A stretch of DNA of 42,564 bases from a virus. The notes under the pieces were generated by a model. That model was not told the DNA's origin and searched no databases. It saw nothing but the letters and a program-made list of their open reading frames with translations. The stretch covers positions 1 to 42,564 of the IMG/VR virus record IMGVR_UViG_3300012204_000013; one strand, written 5' to 3'. This document shows, in pieces, positions 12,840-21,054 of this stretch (the first letter of the stretch is position 1; each line of letters starts with the position of its first letter). Made by a program: the position numbers and the translations under genes.

Positions 12840-13009
12840 AGCGGGTTCCCCAGGATCGCGTTCACGATCTCGATGCGGAGGTGAGCGTTCGACTCGCGCG
12901 CCTCGCGGTCGCCCTCCTCGTTGGGGAAGAGCAGCGTCTGCCCCGTGACCTCCTCGATCGCCTTCAGCACCGCGTCGGCCGCCTTCCTCATCCTGTCTTG
13001 TTGGTCCAT
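12836..13009 (-). CDS. Hypothetical helical protein, 57 residues
   Basis: ATG 13009 has GAGGAG eight bases upstream. The product (MDQQDRMRKAADAVLKAIEE...) is an amphipathic helix, a short loop with LLFPNEEG, and a second helix. It is too small for a family call, but its spacing and coupling to the next gene support it. Confidence 0.65.
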   Translation of the reverse strand: MDQQDRMRKAADAVLKAIEEVTGQTLLFPNEEGDREARESNAHLRIEIVNAILGNPL

Positions 13010-13020
13010 CTGGTCGCTCC

Positions 13021-13320
13021 TCAGCGTTCGTCGTCGTCGTTTACCACCGCCGGTGCACCCGCACCGCCAGCGGGTACCTCGTTCCCTCTCCGCACAGCGT
13101 GCCGCAGGTGCGTCCGTAGTGCGCGGCGTGCTCGCCTCGCGAGCGCGATGGCGTCCCACGCCGCCTGCTCCGCCTTCTCCGCCGCCGTCTTCAGGTTCTG
13201 GGCGGAGCACTCATCGCTGCGAGCGCGCCTGTGGGTCTGCTCGGCCTCGGCCAACTCCTCCTTCCTCTTCATCCAGTCGGCGGTCAGCTCCGCGATCGTC
13301 ATCCTCTTCGTGTCGATCAC
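13021..13320 (-). CDS. Coiled-coil protein, 99 residues
   Basis: GTG 13320 follows AGGAGG by eight bases; ATG 13302 is an alternative. Residues 5-70 form one long charged helix with heptads (MKRKEELAEAEQTHRRA, LKTAAEKAEQAAWDAIA), and the C-terminus is a flexible Gly/Ala/Asp-rich tail. The family is not recognised. Confidence 0.65.
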   Translation of the reverse strand: MIDTKRMTIAELTADWMKRKEELAEAEQTHRRARSDECSAQNLKTAAEKAEQAAWDAIALARRARRALRTHLRHAVRRGNEVPAGGAGAPAVVNDDDER

Positions 13321-13541
13321 GACGCGTACCTCCTGACGATGCGGCCGAACCGCTTCCGCACGATAGCGCCGAAGCCGCGTCGGACGTGGACGTGGACGTC
13401 CGGCCGGAGGTCGACGACGGACGACTTGCGCATGTTCGCCTCCGCGCCGCGGTGCGTCCGCCGCTTCGCCTCGGCCGCCGCCTTCTTCCGCGTCGACCGC
13501 TCCTTCACGATCCTGCCCTCTGCGTCCGCGATGCCGTACAT
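13317..13541 (-). CDS. Very basic small protein
   Basis: This 74-residue protein starts at ATG 13541 with GAGGAGG upstream. It begins MYGIADAEGRIVKERST, a short beta element, and then becomes strongly basic (RKKAAAEAKRRTHRG, RKRFGRIVRRYAS). DNA or RNA binding is likely from charge alone. The family is not recognised. Confidence 0.65.
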   Translation of the reverse strand: MYGIADAEGRIVKERSTRKKAAAEAKRRTHRGAEANMRKSSVVDLRPDVHVHVRRGFGAIVRKRFGRIVRRYAS

Positions 13542-13543
13542 GA

Positions 13544-13858
13544 TCACCACCTCCTCGTCTGCGCGTCGTCGCGCGGGCCGCCCGTCTTCTCCTCCACCGG
13601 CTTGACCGCAGGCGCCTCCTCGACGGCGATGAGCTGCCCCTCGTCGAAGGTGAAGGACTCGATCGGCTTCCCGTCCTTCATCTCCTGCGGCGACACCGAG
13701 CAGCGCACGCAGCCGTAGAGGTACTCGAACCTCCCCGTCACGATGCCGGTGAAGCCCGTGATCTCGTCGCGGACCCGCTGGCCCAACGACACGCGGCGCT
13801 TCGAGCAAGCGTGCTCCTCGTACTTGACGATCTCCTTACCGCATCTTTCGCACTTCAT
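13544..13858 (-). CDS. Zinc-finger and small-barrel protein
   Basis: This 104-residue protein opens MKCERCGKEIVKYEEHAC, a one-zinc knuckle (CxxC and HxC). A KOW/SH3-like strand pattern follows (RVRDEITGFTGIVTGRFEYLYGCVRCSVS), of the type seen in phage proteins that describe a modification or binding range ('GFTGIVTGRxEYLYGCVR'). The tail is acidic and disordered. Function unknown. It sits directly after the primase-helicase gene. Confidence 0.7.
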   Translation of the reverse strand: MKCERCGKEIVKYEEHACSKRRVSLGQRVRDEITGFTGIVTGRFEYLYGCVRCSVSPQEMKDGKPIESFTFDEGQLIAVEEAPAVKPVEEKTGGPRDDAQTRRW

Positions 13859-13879
13859 CTGTCACTCCCGGTCTGGTTA

Positions 13880-15973
13880 TCAATACTTCTTCCCGCGCTT
13901 CGACGTCCCTGCCGACTGCTCCCTCCGCTCCTTCACCTTCGTGAGGTACGCGACCACGTCCGCGTGCGACGCGCGCCGCCATTTGTCGACGTTCCGGATC
14001 ATGTAGTAGCGGTCGAGCACGCCGTCGAAGCGCACCGGCTTCCTGCCGTTGACCTGCTTGAACCCCGTCGCCGACAGCTCGCGGCCGAGCGAGGTCGCCG
14101 ACGCCTTCCCGACGTTCGCCGCCTGCGCCGAGTACGCCATGAACAGCTCGCGCGGCCGCACGAGGTCGGGGACGGGCTGTCCGAACAGCAGCACCGAGTC
14201 GGGGTTGTCCTTGAGCTGCGCGATCCACGTGCCGAGGTCGTTGCGGCCGGCGTCGACCATTGCCGACTTCGCAATCGTCTCGGGCGCGGGCGCGGCGGGG
14301 TCGAAGTCGCCGAGGTCGACGCGCGAGAGGTGATGGTGGAGCGCGGCCGCGCCCGGCGTCTCGACGTACGTTCCGTCATCGTTGATGCCGAGCCACTCGC
14401 AGTAGGCGCGCGCCCACTTCGTGGACAGCCGCTCGTGGTGCGTCACCTCGTGGACGAACTGCCTGCGGTCGAAGTCGTCGATGAGGAACGCGTCGGGGCG
14501 GTTCGACGTGAAGTAGTAGTTGATGCAGTCCGGCAGCGCGTACGTCGGCATGAACTTTACGTTGATGTGGATCTCCGGCTGCGTGATGAGCTTCTTGAGG
14601 AGGTCCTGCTGCTCGCGCTTGTCGATGCCGATGTTGGTGATGTCGTCCACGATCACGAACTGCTTGTCCTGCGCCCAGCCGTTGAACGGAGCGAGCAGCT
14701 GCTCCTGCGAGATCATCGTCGCGTTCGTCCCGTACACGCGCATCAGCGAGCGGCCGATGAGCGTCTTCCCCGTTCCGGTCTGCACGCCCCACACCGCGGC
14801 CGCCGTGAACATCTTCACGCCCGGGTGCTGGATCGGGTACGCCGCCCAGCGCTCGAACCACCGCCGCGCCTCGCGCTCGTCGCCGAACACGTTGTCCAGC
14901 AGCTTCTCCCACAGCGTGACGTCGCCGGCCCGCTTCCCGATGCCCCAGCCCGACCACGTGTTGTACAGCCCCTCCTTCGTCACGCGCTGCTGGCCCGGCG
15001 CGTACGTCATCTTGGCGTACTGCCTGCGCTGCGGCCAGTCGACCCACGTCGGCGCTACCTTCGTCCGCTTGAGCTTCGGCCCCTCCTCGGTCGCCTCGCT
15101 CCTCATCGCCCACACGTTCGAGAACTGCGACTCCTTGAACGAGCGCGGGTTGTACTTCGCGATCGGCGTCGCGGCCTCGTCGAGCACGAGCCCCGGATCC
15201 ACGATGAAGCTGAAGCGCGCGTTGAACTCCCACAGCTTGCGCGCCATCTCGTCGTCCTCGGCGGCGTTGATGATCTCCTGCAGCTCGGCCTTCGAGCGCG
15301 CCACGAGGAAGTCGTCGAGCCCCGTCTTCCCCTCCTCGTCGAGGTCCGGCAGCGTCACGAGCTTCGGCAGCGCGCCGCGGAACGCCAGCTCGCCGGCGAG
15401 CGCGGAGAGCGCGCGCGCCACGTCGACCTTCGTGCTCGCGTCGGAGTCGAAGATCAGATAGGCCTCGCGGTGCGTCCAGTCGATCGCCGCCAGCTCCGGC
15501 AGGAACCCCTGGCCGAGCCGCGCCGAACGCCACGACGAGACGCCGCCGAGCCCGATGCACGGCAGGTTGTGCTTGCACGCGCAGTCGGCCTTGAACTCTC
15601 CCTCCGTGATGATGAGCGGCAGCTGCTTGTTGTCGAGTATCTGCGGCCACTTCACGAGGCGAGAGAAGTAGGCCGCGACCCCGGACGCGGGAGGCTGGAG
15701 GTAGCGCAGCGGCTTCTCCGCCTTCTCGCCGAAGTCGCCGACGACCTCCTCGAGGAGCCGGATGCGGTAGAACCCGTCCCCCCTCCGCCGTCCCTCGGCG
15801 TCGAAGTAGTTGATCCTCAGCGATGCCACGTCCGGCGGGTTCTTCAGGTTGAGCCGGCGCGTCTGCGCCCGCTCCAGCGGCTCCATCCCCAGCGTCTTCA
15901 GGTCGCGCTCGCCGAGCCCAGACCGCTTGAGCTTGGCGAGCGCGAGCGCGCGCGCGTTAGGTCCCCTCGACAT
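13880..15973 (-). CDS. Primase-helicase: Toprim-like (DUF3854) plus SF3/D5-type ATPase
   Basis: This 697-residue protein should prime and unwind phage DNA. The N-terminal half has a Toprim-like module: ITEGEFKAD with Glu near 124, GLGGVSSW, FDSD at about 175-178, and GKTGLDDFLV near 215-224. The C-terminal half is an SF3/D5-like helicase with Walker A GVQTGTGKT (396-404), Walker B FVIVDD (439-444), and a sensor-like YYFTSNRPDAF. The C-terminus carries a winged-helix-like tail (TSLGRELSATGFKQV...). The start at ATG 15973 (GGAG upstream) fits MSRGPNARALALAKLKRSGL; the longer frame is rejected. This is the central replication gene of the leftward arm, beside ligase and J-domain genes. No DNA polymerase is visible, so the host replisome is probably used. 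Confidence 0.9.
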   Translation of the reverse strand: MSRGPNARALALAKLKRSGLGERDLKTLGMEPLERAQTRRLNLKNPPDVASLRINYFDAEGRRRGDGFYRIRLLEEVVGDFGEKAEKPLRYLQPPASGVAAYFSRLVKWPQILDNKQLPLIITEGEFKADCACKHNLPCIGLGGVSSWRSARLGQGFLPELAAIDWTHREAYLIFDSDASTKVDVARALSALAGELAFRGALPKLVTLPDLDEEGKTGLDDFLVARSKAELQEIINAAEDDEMARKLWEFNARFSFIVDPGLVLDEAATPIAKYNPRSFKESQFSNVWAMRSEATEEGPKLKRTKVAPTWVDWPQRRQYAKMTYAPGQQRVTKEGLYNTWSGWGIGKRAGDVTLWEKLLDNVFGDEREARRWFERWAAYPIQHPGVKMFTAAAVWGVQTGTGKTLIGRSLMRVYGTNATMISQEQLLAPFNGWAQDKQFVIVDDITNIGIDKREQQDLLKKLITQPEIHINVKFMPTYALPDCINYYFTSNRPDAFLIDDFDRRQFVHEVTHHERLSTKWARAYCEWLGINDDGTYVETPGAAALHHHLSRVDLGDFDPAAPAPETIAKSAMVDAGRNDLGTWIAQLKDNPDSVLLFGQPVPDLVRPRELFMAYSAQAANVGKASATSLGRELSATGFKQVNGRKPVRFDGVLDRYYMIRNVDKWRRASHADVVAYLTKVKERREQSAGTSKRGKKY

Positions 15974-15977
15974 CGGC

Positions 15978-16259
15978 TCACTCCGCGCTGCGGACGTTGA
16001 GGAGGATCGATTGCAACTCGCCACGCTTGCCCTTAATGAGGACGGCGCTTGATTCGATGACATCGTCGGGCCGGAGCCCGAGCGCGCTCCGCAGCTCCGA
16101 CTCGAGGTGGGTCTGCACCGTCTCCAGCGCCTCGACGTACTCCTCCAGCGGGCACCTCACCGACGCCATCTCCTCGATCATCGCCGTCGCCTCCTCGGCC
16201 GCGAGCGCGATCTCCGACTTCTTCGCCGCCTTCTTCGTCGTCGTCTTCTTCTTCGCCAT
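15978..16259 (-). CDS. Hypothetical protein with Lys-rich N-terminus
   Basis: ATG 16259 has GAGGAG upstream. This 93-residue protein begins MAKKKTTTKKAAKKSE, a basic flexible tail, followed by a helical acidic body (AAEEATAMIEEMAS, YVEALETVQTHLESEL) and a short C-terminal strand segment. It precedes the primase-helicase gene and may act with it; this is inference from position only. Confidence 0.65.
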   Translation of the reverse strand: MAKKKTTTKKAAKKSEIALAAEEATAMIEEMASVRCPLEEYVEALETVQTHLESELRSALGLRPDDVIESSAVLIKGKRGELQSILLNVRSAE

Positions 16260-16267
16260 GGCGCTCC

Positions 16268-16498
16268 TCACTTCCTGGTTGGACCCCACGTGACCTCGCC
16301 CTTCGGCAGCGTCGCGAGCGCGCGGCCGAGCTGCTCAAGCGCGCGCTCGATGTTCCTCCTCGCCGCCGGGACCGACTTCGAGTCGAGGTCGCCCGCGGCC
16401 GCGTACAGCGAGCGGTGCGCCTCCGCCATCGCCGTCCTCGCCGCCTTGACCGTCGGCGGCTCGGGTCCGATGGAGCTGATGCTCTTGAGGTCAGCCAC
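16268..16498 (-). CDS. Hypothetical helical protein, 76 residues
   Basis: GTG 16498 with AAGGTG upstream opens MADLKSISSIGPEPPTVKAA. The remainder is two long helices (RTAMAEAHRSLYAAAGDLD, ARRNIERALEQLGRALATL). It overlaps the gene before by eight bases. The family is not recognised. Confidence 0.65.
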   Translation of the reverse strand: MADLKSISSIGPEPPTVKAARTAMAEAHRSLYAAAGDLDSKSVPAARRNIERALEQLGRALATLPKGEVTWGPTRK

Positions 16499-16715
16499 GG
16501 CGCACCTTCCTCGTGCCCGACAGGATGTCGACGCAGCGGAGGCACGCCTCGGCGCCTACGACGTTGCAGGTGTCGACGAACTCGTCCGCGGTCTGAGCGT
16601 GGTACAGTGCCGGCGCGCGCCTCGCTGCGACTCCGCGGCCGCCGCACGCGGGCTTCGCGGGCCACCGCTTCGACCTCGCGTGGGCGACGATCATCTTGTC
16701 CTCGTGAGCGGGCAT
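16491..16715 (-). CDS. Hypothetical Cys-containing protein, 74 residues
   Basis: ATG 16715 lies directly after the stop of the preceding gene. The product has a basic N-terminal half (HARSKRWPAKPACGGRG) and a CNVVGAEACLRC segment near residues 50-62, possibly one metal site. The ribosome binding site is weak. The family is not recognised. Confidence 0.55.
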   Translation of the reverse strand: MPAHEDKMIVAHARSKRWPAKPACGGRGVAARRAPALYHAQTADEFVDTCNVVGAEACLRCVDILSGTRKVRRG

Positions 16716-16717
16716 CG

Positions 16718-17113
16718 CTAGATCCCACCGCCGTCGGAGAACAGCTCGGAGCCGACGCGGGAGAAGTAGGTCAACGCGTACTCCTCGGCTGCGCGAGTGC
16801 CACGACGAGAGGCCCGCTCCACCGCCGACGCAGTCGCCGCAGAGGTATGGGTGAGCCTCGCCGTGCGTCGCGACGCACGGTCCAGAGTGAGCCGCGAGAA
16901 CCGCGACGGCGAGAAGTCGCAGTGGTCGGAGGCCTTGAGCGTCGCGATGAGCGCGCCGCCCTCCTCCATCAGACGATCGCGCATCCGCCCCACCTCGGAG
17001 AAGTCAACGCGCTTGGCGGGGATGCGTCCTTCGACGATCTTCCTCGGCGGCGGGAGGGGTGCCCGCGTCGGCGCTACGTCGCGCGGCCTCGCCGGATCCT
17101 TGCGATGTCCCAT
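16718..17113 (-). CDS. Hypothetical protein, 131 residues, start uncertain
   Basis: The ATG at 17113 has no clear ribosome binding site, while ATG 16984 has GAGGTGGGG just upstream, so the real protein may be only 88 residues. Residues 28-65 (IVEGRIPAKRVDFSEVGRM, LIATLKASDHC) look coding. The Arg/Ser/Ala-rich middle is less convincing and could hide a frameshift. The family is not recognised. Confidence 0.5.
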   Translation of the reverse strand: MGHRKDPARPRDVAPTRAPLPPPRKIVEGRIPAKRVDFSEVGRMRDRLMEEGGALIATLKASDHCDFSPSRFSRLTLDRASRRTARLTHTSAATASAVERASRRGTRAAEEYALTYFSRVGSELFSDGGGI

Positions 17114-17342
17114 GTCAGCATCCGGCGGTGCGGTCCGCCGGTCCTCGTTGCGCGCCCACGCTCCTCAGCAGGTCCGTGCCCGCGGCGCGTCGTTGGCGGC
17201 TCAGCCCGCCATCGAGTGTGGAGTAAGACGTCCGCGGGACCCCGGCGCTTTGCTGAGGAGCGGTGCTCGGGAGCGAGCTAGCTCCGACGTATCGTCGGAG
17301 CGGGCACGTGACGAGCGCGAGGTCCCGCGGACAGAGGAGACG
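17114..17342. other. 229-base gap with large inverted repeat
   Basis: No gene is visible. GTCCGCGGGACC (17230-17241) is a perfect inverted repeat of GGTCCCGCGGAC (17321-17332). It encloses a 9-bp hairpin GCTCCGACG-TAT-CGTCGGAGC (17281-17301). The enclosed 79 bases could fold into a compact RNA. It is the largest gap within the replication part of the leftward arm and may hold an origin, a promoter or a small RNA. Confidence 0.55.
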
Positions 17343-17663
17343 CTAGCCGATCGATCGCTTGCGCGTACAGGATGAGCGCGGGCCAGCGCGCCAGCCGGCC
17401 AGCGACTCCGCGATGTTCGCCTCCCTGACGATCGTCCGCGCGCGTCGGGACTGCGACTCCGCGCGAGCGACGTCCTGACCGACGACCCCGTGTCCCCACG
17501 GCTTGCCGCGTCGCTCCTTCTCCGCGCGCTGCGCCTCGCGCCGCCGAGCGTAGACCTCGGCGAAGCACTCGGCCTGCAGCTCCAGCGCGCCCTCGTCGTG
17601 GACCGCGAGCGCCGCTCCGACGAGTAAGAAGCGCCGCGCGCTCGTAGCGATGACGTGGATCAT
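17343..17663 (-). CDS. Hypothetical protein, 106 residues
   Basis: ATG 17663 overlaps the previous stop by four bases. The N-terminus (MIHVIATSARRFLLVGAALAVHDEG) is partly hydrophobic but too short and charged for a clear membrane anchor. The remainder is a charged helix (YARRREAQRAEKERRGK) and a basic tail. The family is not recognised. Confidence 0.6.
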   Translation of the reverse strand: MIHVIATSARRFLLVGAALAVHDEGALELQAECFAEVYARRREAQRAEKERRGKPWGHGVVGQDVARAESQSRRARTIVREANIAESLAGWRAGPRSSCTRKRSIG

Positions 17664-17986
17664 CGACGCGCCCCGAGTAGGCACTCCAGCTCGATGAGGC
17701 ACGAGAGCGGCATCCGCGGGGTGTGCGAGTCGCCGACGCGCTGTCCGCCGCGCCCCTCGAGGTCGCGCGCGTGGTTGTCGCGCCGACCGCGCTCGTTCTC
17801 GACCCACGAGCGGACGCACGCGAGCCGCGCGCGGACCTCCTGCTCGCTCATCCCCTCGTCCGCGCAAGTCGTGTGAAACGGACAGGGCAGCGGGTATCCG
17901 CAGATCACCTTAGCGACGTGTCGATCGGGCTGCGTACACTTGCCCGTTTCCTTCAGCCGCTGCCTCAGCGTCTTGGACTCGCTCAT
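17660..17986 (-). CDS. Hypothetical Cys-containing protein, 108 residues
   Basis: The ATG at 17986 overlaps the stop of the upstream gene (ATGA), so it is preferred over GTG 17995. The product begins MSESKTLRQRLKETGKC and has a CGYPLPCPFHTTC cluster near residues 29-41, likely one metal site, followed by a helix with MSEQEVRARLACVRSWVENE. The family is not recognised. Confidence 0.65.
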   Translation of the reverse strand: MSESKTLRQRLKETGKCTQPDRHVAKVICGYPLPCPFHTTCADEGMSEQEVRARLACVRSWVENERGRRDNHARDLEGRGGQRVGDSHTPRMPLSCLIELECLLGARR

Positions 17987-18159
17987 CGCAGCCACGCAGC
18001 GAGGTCGCGGAGCGCAGCTCGTAGGAACCCGACCACGATCGAGCCGACGAGGAACGCGATGACGTCGCGCGCCGTGATCCAGGACTTCGGCTCGCGGCGG
18101 CGCTCGTCGCGGATGAGCGTGACGCGCGCCCTGCTCCTCTTGAAGTCCGGGTCTATCAT
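17983..18159 (-). CDS. 58-residue membrane protein
   Basis: ATG 18159 is preceded by AGGAGGCGGCG. The product starts MIDPDFKRSRARVTLIRDER (basic, soluble) and then has one transmembrane helix (VIAFLVGSIVVGFLRAAL) near the C-terminus. Its TGA overlaps the ATG of the next gene. It resembles a tail-anchored small protein; function unknown. Confidence 0.65.
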   Translation of the reverse strand: MIDPDFKRSRARVTLIRDERRREPKSWITARDVIAFLVGSIVVGFLRAALRDLAAWLR

Positions 18160-18341
18160 CGCCGCCTCCTGCGGGCGAGGAACACCTCGGGGTCGCCCAG
18201 CTCCGCGCGCTTCCGCTCGACCAGATCGACGAGCGAGCCGTGCCCGGCGTTCCGCAGGATCGCGTCGGCCTGCGCCTTCAGCACCGCGCGCCGCCGCGAC
18301 AGCTCCCGCTCCGCCCGCTCTACCATCTTCTTGACCCTCAT
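18156..18341 (-). CDS. Basic helical protein, 61 residues
   Basis: The product begins MRVKKMVERAERELSRRRAV and is one long basic helix, followed by a short loop (NAGHGS) and a second helix ending in five Arg residues. It overlaps both neighbours by four bases. DNA binding is possible. The family is not recognised. Confidence 0.65.
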   Translation of the reverse strand: MRVKKMVERAERELSRRRAVLKAQADAILRNAGHGSLVDLVERKRAELGDPEVFLARRRRR

Positions 18342-18709
18342 ATCATCCTCCCGACTTCGTTGACCGCAGGCGGCCGCACGTTCGATCTCGCGACCTTGAC
18401 GCGCAGGCGCTTGAGCCTCACCGTCACCATCTGCTCGCCCTCGTTACCGAAGCCCGTCACCCGATAGATGCGCTCGCAGAGCGTCGGGTCCTGGCAGCTG
18501 AGTCGAAGCTCGCCCTTGCAGCCCTTGGGATCGCCGCGCTTTCGCCGAGCGACTTGGTACACCTTCATGTCGTGGAGCGCGCGCTCGAACCTGCTGCGTG
18601 CGATACGTGCCAGCTTGAAGCGATCGAGCCACATCCGATCCATGAGATCGCGATGCGACGGTCCGTTTAAGTCGATCACCGACTCCAGTTTGCGACGTTG
18701 CGTTACCAT
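18338..18709 (-). CDS. Hypothetical protein, 123 residues
   Basis: ATG 18709 has GGGGGAAA upstream and sits on the stop of the ligase gene. The protein begins MVTQRRKLESVIDLNGPSHR, has a helical segment (MDRMWLDRFKLARIARSRFE), two Cys (near residues 65-75) and a strand-rich basic C-terminus. The family is not recognised. Confidence 0.65.
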   Translation of the reverse strand: MVTQRRKLESVIDLNGPSHRDLMDRMWLDRFKLARIARSRFERALHDMKVYQVARRKRGDPKGCKGELRLSCQDPTLCERIYRVTGFGNEGEQMVTVRLKRLRVKVARSNVRPPAVNEVGRMI

Positions 18710-19764
18710 CACGTTTCCCCCTCGTACTGGACGCACTCGCGCGCCCGCTTGTCGTCACGCCACCTCGAGAACTGCGGGTGGCGGAACGCGCCCGTCGGCT
18801 CGCGCCCGTTCGCGCTGATCTCCATCACGCGGCCGACGTACCGCCGCCCGTTCCTCGTCAGCTCCGCGCGCAGCTCGTCGTCGAACCCGCTCGTGCTCCC
18901 GACCGCGACGAGCCGCCGGCCGACGTACTGGCCGAACACGATCGAGCCGACCTGACCGCTGAACTTCGCCGCGCTCACCTCGCCGCCGACCTTCTGGCTC
19001 GACGAGCGCGCGGCCTTGTAGCCCATGACGACCACGTCCGCGTGGACGACCTGCTTCACCTTGACCCAGCGGAGGTGCTGCCCGTACCGGTGATCGACGT
19101 GCTTGAGGATCACGCCCTCGCCGCTGCGCCTCCAGATGCGCTGGAGCAGCTCGGCCTTGTCCCCCGCGCCCGACTGCGGCGCGACGAACGCGAACGGGTT
19201 TCCCCACGCGGCGACGGCCTCGACGAGCAGCGCGCGCCGCTCAAAGAGCGGGAGCCCGCGGACGTCGTGACCCTTGTGCCACAGGCAGTCGAAGGCGGCA
19301 TACCGGAGCCAGCCGCGCTCGACCTGCTTCCACAACGCCTCCTCCGGGAGCGAGCCGATGATCGACGTCACGTGCTTCGACTTCCCGCCGCGCATCGACT
19401 CGAGGCTCACGGGGACGATCATCTCGCCGTCGAGCACCGTCCCGTCGAGCCTCCGCGGCGGGCGGACGATCTGCATCACGCCCTTCGCGCCGAGGTGGAG
19501 GGCGCGCATGCCGAGCAGCGAGCCGGCCCCGTTCTTGAACACCGCGGCCGACAGGTGCGGGACCTGCGCCGACCGCTCGACGAACTTCCCGTCCTTGACG
19601 CTGGCGCGCCGACCCGTGAAGCGCACGACGTCACTGCAGAACTGCGCGATGCGCCTATCGCCGTCGTACTTCTCCTCCGCGACCCACTCGTCCGACGAGA
19701 GCAGCGAGGGATCGAACGCGCCGCGCGCGGGCTGCGGAGTCACCTGGATGAACCGCCAGCTCAT
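18709..19764 (-). CDS. ATP-dependent DNA ligase
   Basis: This 351-residue enzyme seals nicks using ATP. Nucleotidyltransferase motifs are visible: motif I EEKYDGDRR (adenylated Lys-32), the DGE motif in LDGEMIV (111-114), motif IV SGEGVILKH (214-222) and motif V WVKVKQ (233-238). The C-terminal ~100 residues form the OB-fold (GQVGSIVFGQYVGRRLVAVG, LRAELTRNGRRYVGRVMEI). ATG 19764 has GAAGGAGG upstream. Length fits a two-domain phage ligase without an extra DNA-binding domain. It belongs with the primase-helicase in the replication module, probably joining Okazaki fragments or sealing ends. Confidence 0.92.
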   Translation of the reverse strand: MSWRFIQVTPQPARGAFDPSLLSSDEWVAEEKYDGDRRIAQFCSDVVRFTGRRASVKDGKFVERSAQVPHLSAAVFKNGAGSLLGMRALHLGAKGVMQIVRPPRRLDGTVLDGEMIVPVSLESMRGGKSKHVTSIIGSLPEEALWKQVERGWLRYAAFDCLWHKGHDVRGLPLFERRALLVEAVAAWGNPFAFVAPQSGAGDKAELLQRIWRRSGEGVILKHVDHRYGQHLRWVKVKQVVHADVVVMGYKAARSSSQKVGGEVSAAKFSGQVGSIVFGQYVGRRLVAVGSTSGFDDELRAELTRNGRRYVGRVMEISANGREPTGAFRHPQFSRWRDDKRARECVQYEGET

Positions 19765-20330
19765 GACGCGTCCTCCTTCCCGAGGAGCGCGTCGAGCCGC
19801 GTCATCAGCGCGCGCATCAGGTACGACGCGGCTCCGTCCGGCTCCTCCTTGATCGCGACCCTCGCCATCCGCAGCAGCGCGAGCAGGTCCTCACGCTCGG
19901 ACGAGCCCTCGCACGGGCACCCGCACGTGAGCCGCAGCTCGGCGCGCGCGAGCCGCCGCAGCAGCTCGCCGAGCTTCTTGGCTCCCATGCCGCGCAGCTT
20001 GCGCAGCTCGATGCACGTGTGGCCCGCCGCCCACGTCAGCAGCTCTAGCTCCTTCTTGCGGTCGACGTAGGGCGCAAGGTCCTCCTCGAACGCCGACCCG
20101 TGGCGCGCCGTCACGAGCGCGTTGCGCAGCCCGCCCGAGATGCTCCACTTGAAGCGCTTCGGCCTGCGCGCCTTCTTGCGCTTCGCAGGCGTCGGCGCTT
20201 CGACCTCGTCTTTACGCACGCCGTCGGCGTGGACGTTCGGCGCGCAGCGCCCAGGCGAATGCCCGACGCCGCCATGCCTCATGTACGTCTCACCCTCTCC
20301 GAACTCAACCTCGTGGCACGAGCACTTCAT
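19761..20330 (-). CDS. Hypothetical protein with helix-hairpin-helix-like segment
   Basis: This 189-residue protein has a Cys/His N-terminus (MKCSCHEVEFGEGETYMRHGG), a basic linker (PAKRKKARRPKRFKW), and a central 'LRKLRGMGAKKLGELLRRL' that looks like a helix-hairpin-helix DNA-binding turn (RNA polymerase alpha-CTD type). A CGCPCEGSS element and helices follow. It overlaps the ligase gene by four bases. A DNA-binding role next to the ligase is plausible. Confidence 0.7.
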   Translation of the reverse strand: MKCSCHEVEFGEGETYMRHGGVGHSPGRCAPNVHADGVRKDEVEAPTPAKRKKARRPKRFKWSISGGLRNALVTARHGSAFEEDLAPYVDRKKELELLTWAAGHTCIELRKLRGMGAKKLGELLRRLARAELRLTCGCPCEGSSEREDLLALLRMARVAIKEEPDGAASYLMRALMTRLDALLGKEDAS

Positions 20331-20593
20331 ACGTGGTCCTTCCCGCTACGCAGCAGGTAGTCGCGCTTCTCCTTCGCCTTCGTCATCACGTACCGCGCGC
20401 ACTCGCCGACGTCCTCCGCCAGCGCCTCGGTGATGGTGACCGTCGCCCAGATCGAGCCCGGCTCGCCGCCCGGCCGACGCAGACCCCGGAAGACGACCGT
20501 AACCACGAGCCCCGCGCGGTCGACCGACGCCTCCTCCGCGCCCTCGCGCAGGCAGCGCCTTCCGATCTGCTCCGCCCTCTCCTCGTCGATCAT
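20327..20593 (-). CDS. Hypothetical protein, 88 residues
   Basis: ATG 20593 has GAGGG upstream; the longer frame is rejected. The protein begins MIDEERAEQIGRRCLREGAE and has a strand pair (LVVTVVFRGLRR, SIWATVTITEALAED) and a C-terminal helix. The family is not recognised. Confidence 0.65.
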   Translation of the reverse strand: MIDEERAEQIGRRCLREGAEEASVDRAGLVVTVVFRGLRRPGGEPGSIWATVTITEALAEDVGECARYVMTKAKEKRDYLLRSGKDHV

Positions 20594-21045
20594 GCCGCCC
20601 TCGCCTTCTTGCGCCGTGCGTCGGCCTTCGGCTTCGAGTACCGCTTCACGATGTCGCTCGCCTTCGTGGGTCGCTCCTTCGCGCGTCGGTCGGGCTTCGG
20701 GCCCATCGCGTCGTCCCACGCCTTCATCGCGCGGGCGCCGGAGGCCTCGGACTTCGGGAGCGTCGGCTTCCTCCTGCGCCCGCACCGCGCCCCGCGCTCG
20801 TCGATGTGCGAAATCAGGAGATCGATCATCGTCGCGTCCTTCCGCGCTTCCTCAGTCGCGACGCGATCGGCGATGTGAGCGATGACCGCTCGATTGATGT
20901 TCGATATGCTCACCCTCGAGATGATCTGACTCGTCTCGACCCGGTCCTTCGGGCCCTGGCTTGCACGTGCCATCAGCCGTTCTATGCAGGAAGAGTAAAG
21001 CGCGTTGATCGCCGCCTCGCTCTCCCCATCCACGGTGATCATCAT
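20590..21045 (-). CDS. First gene of the leftward operon, unknown function
   Basis: ATG 21045 is preferred over GTG 21054, because GGAGG would abut the GTG but lies at ideal distance from the ATG. The 151-residue protein has a helical N-terminal part (MMITVDGESEAAINALYSSC, SIERL-type helix, ISNINRAVIAHIADRVA) and a C-terminal half rich in Lys and Arg. As the promoter-proximal gene of the early operon it could be a regulator; this is inference from position. Confidence 0.65.
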   Translation of the reverse strand: MMITVDGESEAAINALYSSCIERLMARASQGPKDRVETSQIISRVSISNINRAVIAHIADRVATEEARKDATMIDLLISHIDERGARCGRRRKPTLPKSEASGARAMKAWDDAMGPKPDRRAKERPTKASDIVKRYSKPKADARRKKARAA

Positions 21046-21054
21046 CTTTTCCAC

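Noticed and set aside
13811-16000. A 729-codon open frame on the plus strand across the primase-helicase gene
   Set aside because: Its translation is Arg/Val/Leu-rich low-complexity text, has no ribosome binding site and mirrors the primase-helicase, whose Toprim and Walker motifs are clear on the other strand.
17160-17260. CUGAGGA on both strands near the 12-bp inverted repeat, as hammerhead core
   Set aside because: No GAAA lies at the required place, so the catalytic core is incomplete.
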